Positions 8,476 through 17,851 of a DNA stretch of 64,000 bases are shown piece after piece. Made by a program: the position numbers and the translations under genes. Under the pieces are notes generated by a model that searched no databases, had not been told where the DNA came from, and saw only the letters and a list, made by a program, of their open reading frames with translations. The first letter of the stretch is position 1. Each line of letters opens with the position of its first letter. The stretch comes from Bacillus sp. FJAT-44742 (lineage in GTDB: Bacteria > Bacillota > Bacilli > Bacillales > Marinococcaceae). The stretch spans positions 2,613,645 through 2,677,644 of the forward strand of contig NZ_KZ454936.1 of the NCBI RefSeq assembly GCF_002797315.1, written 5' to 3'.

Positions 8476-9635
8476 TGCACGAAGCTTTGTTTGTTTACTC
8501 AGAAGATCAGCTCACGTATAAATTCAGCGAAGACCATCCCTTTAACCATGTTCGTTTAAATTTAACATTTGATTTATTAAAAGAGCTTGGTGCCATTCAG
8601 AAAAACGAAATTGTCCCCCCTAGAATGGCCACAGATGAAGAAATTGGTCTTATCCATGATAAAGGCTACATGGATGCTGTCAAAGCAGCAGGGAAAGGTG
8701 AGCTCAGTCTCGGAATAGCTAATAATTACGGAATTGGAACAGACGACACTCCTATATTTAAAAATATGCATGAGGCAGCAGCTTTACTTGTGGGAGGCAC
8801 GTTAACTGCCGTTGACTTAGTTATGGAAGGTAAGTCTTTACATGCGTTAAATCTTGGCGGAGGCCTTCACCACGGATTCAGGGGAAAAGCATCGGGATTT
8901 TGTATTTATAATGACAGTTCTATAGCAATTGAATATATGCGAAAAAAATATGGGGCAAGAGTTCTTTATGTGGATACAGATGCCCATCACGGGGACGGAG
9001 TGCAATGGGCGTTTTATGAGGAATCAGATGTATGTACTCTTTCCATCCATGAAACAGGAAGATACCTTTTTCCTGGTACGGGAAGTGTGAACGAAAAAGG
9101 GCAAGGACAAGGGTTTGGTTTTTCCATTAACGTTCCCGTGGATGCGTTTACAGAAGACGAATCCTTTCTTGAAGTATATGAAACCTCTTTTCGAGAAGTC
9201 ATTGAATTCTTTAAGCCTGATGTCATTCTCACCCAAAATGGAGCAGATGCTCATTACCTTGATCCTTTGACACACTTGTCATCAACTATTCGTATCTACA
9301 AAGAAATACCAAGGATCGCTCATAAGCTGGCCCATGAATACTGTGAAGGACGATGGATTGCTGTTGGAGGCGGAGGCTACGATATTTGGCGTGTTGTTCC
9401 CAGGGCCTGGTCTATGATTTGGCTTGAAATGATTAATTCCCTTCATACAGCTGAAGGATCTCTTCCTGAAGGCTGGATTCAAAAATGGAAGGAAAAATCT
9501 CCTGTCCCCCTTCCGGTCAAATGGGAAGACCCTATGAATATGTACGCACCTATCCCGAGAAAAAGCGAAATCACTGAAAAAAACCATAAAAACCTGGAGA
9601 AGGCTCTTTATCATATCCGAAACGAAAAAAAGTAG
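8472..9635 (+). CDS. acuC: Class I/II histone-deacetylase-like protein AcuC
   Basis: Zinc-dependent deacetylase that in B. subtilis removes acetyl groups from AcsA and so reactivates it. The 387-residue length equals the B. subtilis protein. HDAC family signatures are clear: GGGLHHGFRGKASGFCIYND (about 134-153), DTDAHHGDGVQ with metal-binding Asp/His (about 171-181), and GGGGYD near residue 297. It is the last gene of acuABC and is followed by a strong hairpin shared with the convergent mtnN. Confidence 0.96.
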   Translation: MMHEALFVYSEDQLTYKFSEDHPFNHVRLNLTFDLLKELGAIQKNEIVPPRMATDEEIGLIHDKGYMDAVKAAGKGELSLGIANNYGIGTDDTPIFKNMHEAAALLVGGTLTAVDLVMEGKSLHALNLGGGLHHGFRGKASGFCIYNDSSIAIEYMRKKYGARVLYVDTDAHHGDGVQWAFYEESDVCTLSIHETGRYLFPGTGSVNEKGQGQGFGFSINVPVDAFTEDESFLEVYETSFREVIEFFKPDVILTQNGADAHYLDPLTHLSSTIRIYKEIPRIAHKLAHEYCEGRWIAVGGGGYDIWRVVPRAWSMIWLEMINSLHTAEGSLPEGWIQKWKEKSPVPLPVKWEDPMNMYAPIPRKSEITEKNHKNLEKALYHIRNEKK

Positions 9636-9644
9636 AAATACGGG

Positions 9645-9680
9645 ACGCAGCCCTGAAAAAAATATATTTTGGGGCTGCGT
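9645..9680. terminator. Bidirectional terminator between acuC and mtnN
   Basis: Arms ACGCAGCCC and GGGCTGCGT enclose an A/T-rich loop in the 48-base gap between the convergent stop codons. It can serve both strands. Confidence 0.8.
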
Positions 9681-9683
9681 TTC

Positions 9684-10379
9684 TTACCTTTCTGATAACA
9701 TTCCTTTAATGATGCTGACTGCACGGGCTGACGCTCTCTTTGTAAATTCAGCAAAATTTATGGTAGCTTCTCCATCTGCTTTGTCACTCATTGATCTGAT
9801 AATTAAGAAAGGTACCTCATTTACAACAGCTGCATGAGCTACTGCAGCTCCCTCCATTTCTACGCATTTCCCGCCAAAAGTCAAAAAAAGGTCCTCAACC
9901 TCTTTCTTGTCCGCAATAAATTGGTCCCCGCTCAGTATTTTGCCGGTATATACCTCCACGTCTGACAAATGTTTTCCAGCAGCGAGTGCTTGATTAATCA
10001 GCATTTCATCAGCTTTAAACACCGATTCCCGTGAAAACATCGGAACCTCTCCCCGGCTGAATCCTAAGGCGGTAGCATCCAGGTCATGCTGCTGGCAGGA
10101 AGATGAGATTACTATATCCTCTATATTTAATTTTGGATCTAAAGCACCAGCTACTCCAGTAAAGACAATTACGTTTACTTGAAAGTGATCGATGAGTAAT
10201 TGAGCGGTCAGCGCCCCATTCACCTTTCCGACACCTGATTTGCATAATACGATATCTCTTCCGTTAAGGGTTCCTTTGTAAAACATTACATGAGCAATTT
10301 GTTGGGTTACCTCTATATTCATTTCTTTTCTAAGCTCGGCTACTTCTTCATCCATAGCTCCGATAATGCCCCAGTTCAT
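9684..10379 (-). CDS. mtnN: 5'-methylthioadenosine/S-adenosylhomocysteine nucleosidase
   Basis: Hydrolyses methylthioadenosine and S-adenosylhomocysteine to adenine plus a thioribose or ribosylhomocysteine, in methionine salvage and the activated methyl cycle. The 231-residue protein shows the family pattern: GIIGAMDEEV at the N-terminus (catalytic Glu near 12), SGVGKVNGA, FTGVAGAL, the substrate-binding CVEMEGAAVAH (about 170-180) and IRSMSDKADG with the catalytic Asp. AGGAGAG precedes the ATG. It is convergent with acuC. Confidence 0.96.
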   Translation of the reverse strand: MNWGIIGAMDEEVAELRKEMNIEVTQQIAHVMFYKGTLNGRDIVLCKSGVGKVNGALTAQLLIDHFQVNVIVFTGVAGALDPKLNIEDIVISSSCQQHDLDATALGFSRGEVPMFSRESVFKADEMLINQALAAGKHLSDVEVYTGKILSGDQFIADKKEVEDLFLTFGGKCVEMEGAAVAHAAVVNEVPFLIIRSMSDKADGEATINFAEFTKRASARAVSIIKGMLSER

Positions 10380-10444
10380 TTTTTCACTCTCCTGCTCTTT
10401 AGTACGTGATGTTACATATTATAAACAAAAATTTTTTGAATAAA

Positions 10445-10612
10445 AGGCTCTGCTACAGGCCAAGGATGATGATTATAAGCCACTTGATTGTAATCAAGCA
10501 GAGACGTCTTCGAAAATCTCATATGCCAAAGACCCCACAGGGTTGTTTTCCCGAGGAAGCTAAGGGCAGACCGGAGTACCTTGAGTGCAAGGGCGTCTGT
10601 TAAAGAAATTCA
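10445..10612. repeat. Hairpin-rich intergenic element
   Basis: Between mtnN and motS lie nested inverted repeats: an outer pair CTCTGCT/AGCAGAG, the palindrome CTTGATTGTAATCAAG, ACCCCACAGGGT, CTTGAGTGCAAG, and a long-range AGACG/CGTCT pair. The string GACCCCACAGGG followed by CCCGAGGAAGCT resembles, from memory, a dispersed intergenic repeat common in halophilic and alkaliphilic Bacillaceae. A structured small RNA is the alternative. Confidence 0.45.
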
Positions 10613-10634
10613 ACAACATTTAACAAAGCCTAAC

Positions 10635-10660
10635 AAAAAATCCTGGACGTTTTCCCAGGA
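10635..10660 (-). terminator. Terminator of the ccpA-motP-motS cluster
   Basis: Minus-strand arms TCCTGG and CCAGGA followed by six T, directly after the motS stop codon. Confidence 0.85.
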
Positions 10661-10663
10661 CTT

Positions 10664-11404
10664 TTACTCTTCATATGAGGGGTCGGAGATAATGATAACC
10701 ACCCGCCTGTTTTCTTGTAAGTTCTCAGGCGTATCGTTTGGTGCTACCGGCCGTGTGTCTCCATACCCGATCGCTAAAAAACGTTCATCATCCAATTCAT
10801 TTTCTTGAAGAATATGACGAATAACGCTGCTGGCTCTTGCTCCGGATAACTCCCAATTTGAAGGGTACCGATAGGTTGAAATCGGACGGTTGTCCGTATG
10901 TCCTTCCACAGTTACTTCGTTAGGAAGAGAGGTTAGTAACGTACCTACTTTTTTTAGGAAAGGTGCAGCATCTTCAATAATGTCAGCTTCTCCTGTTTCA
11001 AACAACAATCTTTCCTGTAAAGTAAGAACCACTCCTCTTTCCTCTTGCCTTGCGGTAATCATTTCATCTAAGTCATTGTCTTCTAAGTATTGTTCAACCT
11101 CTTCTAACAAAGACTCCAAAGTATACCCTTCAGATTCTTCGTCTTCCACGCCTTCAATTTTTTCTTCACTTTCAGTTGCTGAGGACTCGTCAAGCTGGTC
11201 ATTTAAATCAATGATAGATGACTGATGATCGAGTATATCATTTTGCTGGAAGGATTCCGCCAGACTTCTGAATTTTTGTGCATCTACTACCGACATAGAG
11301 AACAGCATCACGAAGAAAACAAGAACTAGCAAAATCATATCCGAGAAAGTAGTCATCCACCTGGGAGACCCTTTTTCCTCTTCTTCTTGTCTCCTACGCC
11401 TCAT
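10664..11404 (-). CDS. motS: Flagellar stator protein MotS (MotB-type)
   Basis: Peptidoglycan-anchoring half of the MotP-MotS stator, which in Bacillus uses sodium ions. The 246-residue protein has a basic N-terminus, one membrane helix (about 18-40) with the ion-binding Asp22 in WMTTFSDMILL, a Glu/Asp-rich linker, and a C-terminal OmpA/MotB peptidoglycan-binding domain (TVEGHTDNRPI, WELSGARASSVI). The start overlaps the motP stop by 11 bases, indicating coupled translation. The gene order ccpA-motP-motS is the same as in B. subtilis. The choice of MotS over MotB rests on this context; ion specificity is inferred. Confidence 0.93.
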   Translation of the reverse strand: MRRRRQEEEEKGSPRWMTTFSDMILLVLVFFVMLFSMSVVDAQKFRSLAESFQQNDILDHQSSIIDLNDQLDESSATESEEKIEGVEDEESEGYTLESLLEEVEQYLEDNDLDEMITARQEERGVVLTLQERLLFETGEADIIEDAAPFLKKVGTLLTSLPNEVTVEGHTDNRPISTYRYPSNWELSGARASSVIRHILQENELDDERFLAIGYGDTRPVAPNDTPENLQENRRVVIIISDPSYEE

Positions 11405-12206
11405 TTACAAGTTCCTCCCCTTCATTCTCGGATTCTTCCTTTTTCTTATCGTAGTGAACGAAGGCACTAAGCTTTTCCTCAAGTATTTTGGGGTTTTGGC
11501 CTGATTGAATGCCAATGATTCCTTCAATAACTATTTGTTTGGAAAAAATTTCATCCTCTGATTTCTGGGCGAGCTTGCTTGCCATAGGCAAAAAAACCAG
11601 ATTAGCAAGGATTGTTCCATACAACGTAGTAATGAGTGCAAGAGCCATATTTGGCCCCAGGCTTGCCGGATCTTCCAGCTGCTGAAGCATAAGCACCAAA
11701 CCGACCAGCGTACCGATCATACCCCAGGCAGGGGCATACTCCCCTGCTTTAAGAAATATAAGCCTTCCCTTTCTATGGCGCTCTTCCATAGCAATAATTT
11801 CGGCTGTCATAATATCTTTTATTACTTCGGGCTCCAGTCCATCAACAGACAGCATAACTCCCTTTCGGATAAAAGGGTCCTCCACCTCTTCAGAGCTTGC
11901 TTCCAAAGCAAGGAGACCCTCTCTTCTTGCTACTGTTGACAGATGTGTAAATGTATTTATTAAGTCTCTAAGATTCTGAGGCTCATGACGAAATACCTCT
12001 CTCATTACTTTTGGCAGCGCCTTGATATCCTGTATCGAAAAATTAATGAGTAAAGCCGCGAACAATCCACCAATCACAATCAGGAAAGCAGCTAACTGTA
12101 TGAAAAAAACTACAGATCCAATTCCCGCATTTGTAAATATGGCAAATAAAATTGTTGTAATCCCCAAAAATATCCCTATCGGGGTTAAAAGATCAAGTTT
12201 TTTCAT
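11394..12206 (-). CDS. motP: Flagellar stator protein MotP (MotA-type)
   Basis: Membrane channel half of the MotPS stator. The 270-residue protein shows four hydrophobic segments (about 7-25, 30-52, 150-170, 185-205), a cytoplasmic loop with FRHEPQNL, and the typical GMIGTLVGLVLMLQQLEDP segment near the third helix. GGGAGAAG precedes ATG 12206. It lies 65 bases after ccpA and overlaps motS by 11 bases. Its presence suggests sodium-driven motility. Confidence 0.94.
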   Translation of the reverse strand: MKKLDLLTPIGIFLGITTILFAIFTNAGIGSVVFFIQLAAFLIVIGGLFAALLINFSIQDIKALPKVMREVFRHEPQNLRDLINTFTHLSTVARREGLLALEASSEEVEDPFIRKGVMLSVDGLEPEVIKDIMTAEIIAMEERHRKGRLIFLKAGEYAPAWGMIGTLVGLVLMLQQLEDPASLGPNMALALITTLYGTILANLVFLPMASKLAQKSEDEIFSKQIVIEGIIGIQSGQNPKILEEKLSAFVHYDKKKEESENEGEELVNEA

Positions 12207-12271
12207 AAACTTCTCCCTGTCTGGAACACAATGATTAAAGGGTAAAATTACAACAAGTGTTCCATGAATGC

Positions 12272-13270
12272 TTATTTTGTAGACTGTCGATATTCGATAC
12301 GATGGGGAAGAACCACAATCTGGTCGTCTACTTCTTCTTTATTCATGAATTTAGTCAGGAGTCTCATAGAAACAGCACCGATATCATACATAGGTTGCAC
12401 TACAGTTGTTAACGTAGGCCTAACCATGGTTGCTAAACGAGTGTTATCAAAGCCCACTACTTCTACATCTTCAGGAACTTTTATCCCCTCATCCTGAAAA
12501 CCGTGGATAACACCTAATGCCATTTCATCCGTTGCTGCAAATACAGCGGTAGGAGGGTTTTCCTGCTTATTTAATGATTTTGCTGCATCCATTCCTGCGT
12601 GATATGAATAATCTCCGACAGCTACTAATGTTTCATCAAATTCAATTTCTGCGTTTTCATGAGCTTTTCTGTATCCGCTGAATTTCTGGTAACCGTTGAC
12701 TGGATCTTCTAAAGATCCTGACACCATGCCTACTCTTTGATGCCCCTTTTCAATTAAAGCAGTTACCGCATCAAAGGCCGCTTGCTGATAATCAATATTT
12801 ACAGAAGGGATTTCTCCTTTTTCATCAAGAGTTGCGGCTAAAACAACTGGAACAGGAGACAGTTTGAATTGTTCCGCGTGCTCATCAGTAATTTCTCCAC
12901 CCATAAATAAGATTCCATCAACTTGTTTTTCCAGAAGAGTATTAATGAGATGAATTTCTTTATCTTTATTTTGGTCGGAGTTACAAAGAATAATATTATA
13001 CTTATACATCGTGGCGATATCTTCTATCCCTCTAGCTAGTTCTGCAAAAAAGATACTGGAGATGTCTGGGATAATCACGCCAACCGTTGTTGTTTTTTTA
13101 CTGGCAAGCCCACGTGCCACTGCGTTAGGCCGGTAGCCAAGCCGCTCAATGGCATCTAACACTTTCTTTCTCGTTGCAGGTTTAACATTGGGATTGCCAT
13201 TTACGACTCTAGATACCGTGGCCATGGATACTCCTGCTTCGTGTGCTACATCATAAATGGTTGTATTCAC
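12272..13270 (-). CDS. ccpA: Catabolite control protein A
   Basis: LacI/GalR-family regulator that, with phosphorylated HPr, binds cre sites and controls carbon catabolite repression. The 332-residue protein has the N-terminal helix-turn-helix and hinge ([20 protein letters not shown], then [15 protein letters not shown]) and the periplasmic-binding-like core. Start is GTG 13270 with GAGGAGG eight bases upstream. Context with motPS and aroA matches B. subtilis ccpA, which makes CcpA far more likely than another LacI paralogue. Candidate target sites in the window are at 7801 and 35982. Confidence 0.96.
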   Translation of the reverse strand: MNTTIYDVAHEAGVSMATVSRVVNGNPNVKPATRKKVLDAIERLGYRPNAVARGLASKKTTTVGVIIPDISSIFFAELARGIEDIATMYKYNIILCNSDQNKDKEIHLINTLLEKQVDGILFMGGEITDEHAEQFKLSPVPVVLAATLDEKGEIPSVNIDYQQAAFDAVTALIEKGHQRVGMVSGSLEDPVNGYQKFSGYRKAHENAEIEFDETLVAVGDYSYHAGMDAAKSLNKQENPPTAVFAATDEMALGVIHGFQDEGIKVPEDVEVVGFDNTRLATMVRPTLTTVVQPMYDIGAVSMRLLTKFMNKEEVDDQIVVLPHRIEYRQSTK

Positions 13271-13600
13271 TAGAAATCCTCCTCTTTTTTCCTTAAAAGC
13301 ACTTACTCACGTAGTGTTATCATATTATAACTTAAGGAGGTTCCGCAATTCCTTCCCCCGTTATATCGGTAATTTTTATTATTTTTACAGAGTTTTTTTC
13401 AAAAAAATCACTTTCTGCTGTTTCAATCTGTCTCTCTTTTGAAACATTCGTTATATTTTTATTTTCTCTAAGGTCTTGAGATGTTTGCTTCCGACGAAGG
13501 TAACCGAGTGTGATGAAGTGAGCTGAAAACGTCAGCCTCCCTCCTTAACGTAGAGGAATTGTCCCTTTTCCCTTGCTTTAACCTATTCCTTATCAAAAAA
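13271..13600. other. Intergenic region upstream of ccpA
   Basis: About 330 bases between ccpA and the aroA terminator. A -10-like TATAAT is present on the minus strand near 13325 without a convincing -35 box. The rest (about 13340-13595) shows no reading frame, RNA signature or repeat I can recognise. Confidence 0.4.
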
Positions 13601-13637
13601 AGGGCGTCACCAAAAGCCAGACTTTTGGGACGCCCTT
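13601..13637 (-). terminator. Terminator of aroA
   Basis: Minus-strand arms AGGGCGTC and GACGCCCT around a loop with AAAAGTCTGGCTTTT, followed by seven T, just after the aroA stop. Confidence 0.88.
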
Positions 13638-13644
13638 CTTACCT

Positions 13645-14721
13645 TTATCCTTTATATAATCCTTGTTCACGAAGGTCTTTGACAAACTTATCAAAGGTTG
13701 GAATATCCATTTGCTGAGCGGAGTCGGAAAGAGCAACCGCAGGGTCAGGATGAACCTCAGCCATAACCGCATCTGCCCCAATAGCCAGAGCTGCTTTTGC
13801 TGTTGGAAGCAATAAATCGCGGCGTCCGGTGGAGTGAGTTACATCGACTACCACAGGCAAATGAGTTTCCTGTTTAAGAATTGGTACTGCAGAAATATCT
13901 AACGTATTTCTTGTTGCTTTTTCGTATGTGCGGATTCCTCTTTCACAAAGAATAATTTGTTCATTTCCATTGGCAATGATATATTCTGCTGCTTTAATGA
14001 ATTCATCAATTGTTGCAGAAAGACCTCTTTTTAAGAGAACTGGTTTATTTACATTACCCACTTCTTTTAAAAGCTCGAAGCTGTGCATGTTTCTTGCGCC
14101 AATTTGGATAACATCTACGTACTTTACAGCCATTTCTACGTGTGCTGGGCTGACTACCTCACTAATAACAACCATATCAAGCTCATCTGCTACCTGACGC
14201 AGAATTTGGTATCCTTCTTCTCCAAGCCCCTGGAAATCGTAAGGAGAAGTACGAGGTTTAAACGCACCCCCACGTAGCAATGTTAACCCTTGCTCTTTCA
14301 TTGCTTTTGCTACAGCATATACTTGATCATAGCTCTCTACCGAACAAGGTCCCATAATCAAACGCTGCTGCCCGTTTCCTAATGTTTCACCTTTTAGGTC
14401 TATAATTGTATTTTCAGGATGCTTCTTTCTGGAAACAAGCAAGGCTTTTTGGTTATCATCTTCTTGAAGCTCAAGGCTTGCTTTAAATATTTGTTTAAAT
14501 AAATGCTGAAGAGTCGAAGTCTCAAAAGGGCCTTCATTATTTTCAGCAATAAGATCCAACATCTTTCTTTCCCTAACCGGGTCAAAACGTTTCTGTCCAG
14601 ATCTGCTTTTTACTTCCCCTATTTCTTGAGCTAGTTTTGCTCTTTCATTAATTAAATCAAGTAATTTTAAGTTAACGTCATCTAGTTGTTCCCTTAAATT
14701 GTCCAATCGTTCGTTACTCAT
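13645..14721 (-). CDS. aroA: Bifunctional chorismate mutase / DAHP synthase
   Basis: First step of the shikimate pathway (phosphoenolpyruvate + erythrose 4-phosphate to DAHP) fused to a chorismate mutase domain that also serves as feedback sensor in Bacillus. In the 358 residues, the AroQ-type mutase spans about 1-90 ([18 protein letters not shown]) and the DAHP synthase about 105-350 ([44 protein letters not shown]). GGAGTGGAG precedes the ATG. B. subtilis calls this gene aroA (aroG elsewhere). It sits alone between terminators. Confidence 0.95.
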   Translation of the reverse strand: MSNERLDNLREQLDDVNLKLLDLINERAKLAQEIGEVKSRSGQKRFDPVRERKMLDLIAENNEGPFETSTLQHLFKQIFKASLELQEDDNQKALLVSRKKHPENTIIDLKGETLGNGQQRLIMGPCSVESYDQVYAVAKAMKEQGLTLLRGGAFKPRTSPYDFQGLGEEGYQILRQVADELDMVVISEVVSPAHVEMAVKYVDVIQIGARNMHSFELLKEVGNVNKPVLLKRGLSATIDEFIKAAEYIIANGNEQIILCERGIRTYEKATRNTLDISAVPILKQETHLPVVVDVTHSTGRRDLLLPTAKAALAIGADAVMAEVHPDPAVALSDSAQQMDIPTFDKFVKDLREQGLYKG

Positions 14722-14941
14722 TCTCTACTCCACTCCCTTTTTTTCTGCGGTATGCCTTTTTGGTGTTAGGGATTATTATAAACGATGAAGCGGACCATGT
14801 CATCCTTTTTTTCTTTATTAATTAAACGCTTTTAAGCGATAAAGTGTTTTATCCTTTTATGTAGCTCCTTAAACAACAAAAAACACTAAACAATGATCAG
14901 ACACAGTGGGCCGCTTTTTTCTTCTGCCAGGCAGATACATC

Positions 14942-14988
14942 AAAAAAAACATTCCATTACTGAACAGGTAGTCACCCAGTAAGGAATG
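14942..14988 (-). terminator. Terminator of the ytxGHJ cluster
   Basis: Minus-strand arms CATTCCTTACTG and CAGTAATGGAATG with a run of eight T at 14942-14949, about 15 bases after the ytxJ stop. Confidence 0.88.
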
Positions 14989-15002
14989 CCTTTTTATGAC
15001 TC

Positions 15003-15335
15003 TTATGCCTCTTCCCATTTTTGATCTAACATTTGAGATGTCACTCTCCAATGGGAATCATGCCATACTACATTGTTTCTTCGAATAATCAAGGCCTGTG
15101 GAGATTCATGCTTCACATCAAAGGTTTCAGCTATATGGTCAGATAAGGGGCGTGCATCTTGAACATTGAGATAAAAAAAACGGCTTTCAGGATGGTCCTT
15201 TGTGAACGCTTCTAATTCCTTAAATGCTGCCTCACTTATAGAACACGTAACGCTATTCTTAAAGATAAGCACCTTCTCCTCGTTCGATAAGGCGTTATTA
15301 AATTCTTCGACCTCATTCAGCTTGACTAAGCTCAT
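15003..15335 (-). CDS. ytxJ: Bacilliredoxin-like protein YtxJ (BrxC family)
   Basis: Thioredoxin-fold protein of 110 residues. The family member BrxC (YtxJ) of B. subtilis removes bacillithiol from modified proteins and uses a single cysteine. Here the motif is NSVTCSISEAAF, with one Cys near residue 31 in a TCxxS arrangement; no second active-site Cys is present, as expected for a monothiol enzyme. It is the last gene of ytxG-ytxH-ytxJ, a general-stress cluster in B. subtilis, 19 bases after ytxH. Confidence 0.9.
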   Translation of the reverse strand: MSLVKLNEVEEFNNALSNEEKVLIFKNSVTCSISEAAFKELEAFTKDHPESRFFYLNVQDARPLSDHIAETFDVKHESPQALIIRRNNVVWHDSHWRVTSQMLDQKWEEA

Positions 15336-15354
15336 GCTTGTCTCTCCCTGTCTG

Positions 15355-15843
15355 TTAGTAACGGTTAGGTTCTTCTTTGTTTTCTTCCGTACCCTTTAAG
15401 CTTTGCTCAGCTTCTTCTTCAATGGACTGTTGAATATCTTTTACTTCGCTTTGGACAGTTTGGTCAATTTCCTCTCCAGATTCTTTCATGTCGTTTGCAA
15501 GATCCTGAGCAAGTTCTTCAGCTGTTTTTTGTGTATCCTCAGCTTCTTTTTTCAATGTTCCGGCAGCCTCTTTTACTCTTCCGTAAATCTGGTTAGACTG
15601 GTCGGTAACTGTTTGGGCAATATTGTTTGATTTTTCTTTGGCATAGCTTGCCCACTCATTTCCTTTTTGGTAAGCGTTATTTGCATAGTTACTGGTTCTT
15701 TCTTTAGCAGACTGTGCTCCATCTGTTAGATCTGTACGCAATTCCTTGCCTGCCTTTGGAGCTGTCAACAAAGCCGCGGAAGCTCCTACAATTCCACCGA
15801 TTAATGTTCCAATAAGAAAATCCTTAGTATTAATTTCTGCCAT
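15355..15843 (-). CDS. ytxH: General stress protein YtxH
   Basis: Small membrane-associated protein of 162 residues of unknown biochemical role. It has one N-terminal glycine-rich membrane segment (about 9-27, FLIGTLIGGIVGASAALL), the family motif LTAPKAGKELR, and a long charged, probably coiled-coil tail. The tail is longer than in B. subtilis YtxH and ends in an acidic stretch. It lies six bases downstream of ytxG. Confidence 0.9.
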   Translation of the reverse strand: MAEINTKDFLIGTLIGGIVGASAALLTAPKAGKELRTDLTDGAQSAKERTSNYANNAYQKGNEWASYAKEKSNNIAQTVTDQSNQIYGRVKEAAGTLKKEAEDTQKTAEELAQDLANDMKESGEEIDQTVQSEVKDIQQSIEEEAEQSLKGTEENKEEPNRY

Positions 15844-15849
15844 GATAAG

Positions 15850-16305
15850 TTACCCCCTTGGTTTTGTTTCTTTCAGCTGTTTTTCTAAGTCTTTCTGCCT
15901 TTTTTTATCCTTCCATTTTGCATATAAATCGATTGCTGCATTTCCCCATTGGACAACCTTGGCTACTTCCTCAGAACGCTGCTGGGATTGTTGTGAAACG
16001 GTAGTGGAAACATCCTTGAAGGAACGATTCATAGTCTGCAAGGAATCTCCAACATCCTTTAAAGAAACAAATAAACTATTCAATGAGTCAGATTTATACT
16101 GCACATCATCAGCTATTTTATTTGTTTTTTCCATCAGATGTTCTGTTTCAGTTGTAATCCCCTTGATCTGTTTTTCAAAATTGTCTAGTGTATTAGCTAC
16201 ACGATCAATGGTACTATTCGCTGCTTTAAGTGTTTTTATAACATACACAACAAGCGCTGCAAAGGCAAGTGCAACAATAAGAGCACTTATGTAAACTAGT
16301 TCCAT
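15850..16305 (-). CDS. ytxG: DUF948 membrane protein YtxG
   Basis: First gene of ytxGHJ; 151 residues with an N-terminal membrane helix (about 3-24) and a predicted helical cytoplasmic or surface domain, as in the DUF948 family; function unknown. ATG 16305 is preferred; the upstream GTG at 16317 lies inside the ribosome site AGGAGGTG. In B. subtilis the cluster is under SigB/SigH control; a weak SigB-like match (GTTTTG at 16353-16358, 15 bases, GGTAAA at 16332-16337) is present here, not convincing alone. Confidence 0.88.
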   Translation of the reverse strand: MELVYISALIVALAFAALVVYVIKTLKAANSTIDRVANTLDNFEKQIKGITTETEHLMEKTNKIADDVQYKSDSLNSLFVSLKDVGDSLQTMNRSFKDVSTTVSQQSQQRSEEVAKVVQWGNAAIDLYAKWKDKKRQKDLEKQLKETKPRG

Positions 16306-16545
16306 GACTGATAGCACCTCCTACTCAAACATTTACCACAATTATTACTTTTCAAAACCCAAGTTGTCTAGAAATACAGCTTCTCAAAAAGAAGGTTAAA
16401 AATCAATTCTACAATAACATTCTAAATCCTGTTAAAAGTCACAATTATTTTTTACAGTATTTAAAAGGTATCGACTTTCTTGTTATTTGGTAAAATAATC
16501 TTGTCTGCTTAGCCACAAAAGATACATTTCAGGGGGGATAAAATT

Positions 16546-17664
16546 ATGCACGACCCACGTATTCAACAATTAGCTAAAAATCTTATCCAGCATTCTGTTC
16601 GTCTGCAAAAGGGAGAAAGGCTGCTCATTGAAAATTTCGGTCTTCAGCCTCCCCTCGTCAAATCTCTTGTAAAAGAAGCATACTCGGTTGGCGGGCAGCC
16701 TTTTGTCACGCTTAAGGACTATACAATAGACCGTGCTCTGCTCATGGAAGGAACAGAGGCACAGTATGAATTGATGGCCGATTTTGAAGCAGCAGTGATG
16801 GAAAAGATGGATGCTTATATTGGTCTTAGAGCTGGAGATAATATTGCCGAATTGTCAGATATCCCGGCTGATAAGATGTCTCTGCAAGGAAGAACGATTC
16901 AAACCAAAGTACATAGAAATATTCGGGTGCCTCAAACTAAATGGTGTGTTCTTCGCTACCCTACTTCATCTATGGCGCAGCTTGCGAACATGAGCACAGA
17001 AGGATTTGAAAATTTCTACTTTGATGTCTGTAACCTTGACTATCAGAAGATGGACCAGGCAATGGATGCACTTGTCTCGTTAATGAATGAAACAGACAAT
17101 GTAAGAATTACCGGCCCAGGAACCAACCTGTCCTTTTCTATTAAAGACATTCCTGCTATTAAATGTGCTGGAGAATTTAATATTCCTGATGGAGAAGTCT
17201 TTACAGCACCAGTCAAACATTCTGTGAACGGTGTCATTACCTATAATACTCCTTCTCCTTATCAAGGTAAAACATTTGAAAATGTCACCTTTACGTTTGA
17301 GGAAGGAAAAATCACACAAGCCAGTGCTAATGATACTGCACGCCTGAATGAAATCCTTGATACAGATGAAGGGGCCCGCTATATCGGGGAGTTTGCTATC
17401 GGAGTTAACCCCTATATACAGCATCCGATGAAAGATATATTATTTGACGAAAAGATTGATGGAAGCTTTCATTTTACCCCTGGCCAATGTTACGACGAAG
17501 CTCCGAATGGCAACGACTCAGCTATCCACTGGGATATTGTTGCCATACAACGAAGCGATTACGGAGGAGGGGAGATGTATTTCGACGACAAACTCATTCG
17601 CAAAGACGGACGGTTTGTCCTTCCTGAACTGGAGCAGTTAAACCCTGAAAACTTAAAAGGATAG
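16546..17664 (+). CDS. M29-family aminopeptidase (AmpS/PepS type)
   Basis: Metal-dependent cytoplasmic aminopeptidase of the thermophilic aminopeptidase family, releasing N-terminal residues from peptides. The 372-residue product has family-typical segments: GEFNIPDGEVFTAP with a metal-binding Glu (about 214-227), GEFAIGVNP, the ligand-rich GSFHFTPGQCYDE and SAIHWDIV near residue 328. GGGGGG lies eight bases before the ATG. It is transcribed alone and convergent with murC. Confidence 0.92.
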   Translation: MHDPRIQQLAKNLIQHSVRLQKGERLLIENFGLQPPLVKSLVKEAYSVGGQPFVTLKDYTIDRALLMEGTEAQYELMADFEAAVMEKMDAYIGLRAGDNIAELSDIPADKMSLQGRTIQTKVHRNIRVPQTKWCVLRYPTSSMAQLANMSTEGFENFYFDVCNLDYQKMDQAMDALVSLMNETDNVRITGPGTNLSFSIKDIPAIKCAGEFNIPDGEVFTAPVKHSVNGVITYNTPSPYQGKTFENVTFTFEEGKITQASANDTARLNEILDTDEGARYIGEFAIGVNPYIQHPMKDILFDEKIDGSFHFTPGQCYDEAPNGNDSAIHWDIVAIQRSDYGGGEMYFDDKLIRKDGRFVLPELEQLNPENLKG

Positions 17665-17808
17665 TCTTTTTCCGGTAATAAAGGAAATGATAAGCTTTTA
17701 TAAAATAAATAAGCATTTCCTCGCTGCGTTCACCTTGCTCTTTGAAAGGGCGGATAAAGCTGAAGGCATCCCGCCTCCCGGCCCCCTAATCGTTCATAAA
17801 ATAAACAA

Positions 17809-17847
17809 AAAAGAAGGCCGGCTATTATTTTTGAGCCTGCCTTCTTT
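17809..17847. terminator. Bidirectional terminator between aminopeptidase gene and murC
   Basis: Arms AAAGAAGGC and GCCTTCTTT with inner GGCT/AGCC pairs; T-rich on the minus strand. It sits just after the murC stop. Confidence 0.8.
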
Positions 17848-17851
17848 GACG

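Noticed and set aside
14822-14836. cre-like word upstream of aroA
   Set aside because: Two or more mismatches at key positions; no reason to expect CcpA control there.
16332-16358. SigB promoter upstream of ytxG
   Set aside because: Only a weak match (GTTTTG, 15 bases, GGTAAA); mentioned in the ytxG entry because of family knowledge, not listed as a feature.
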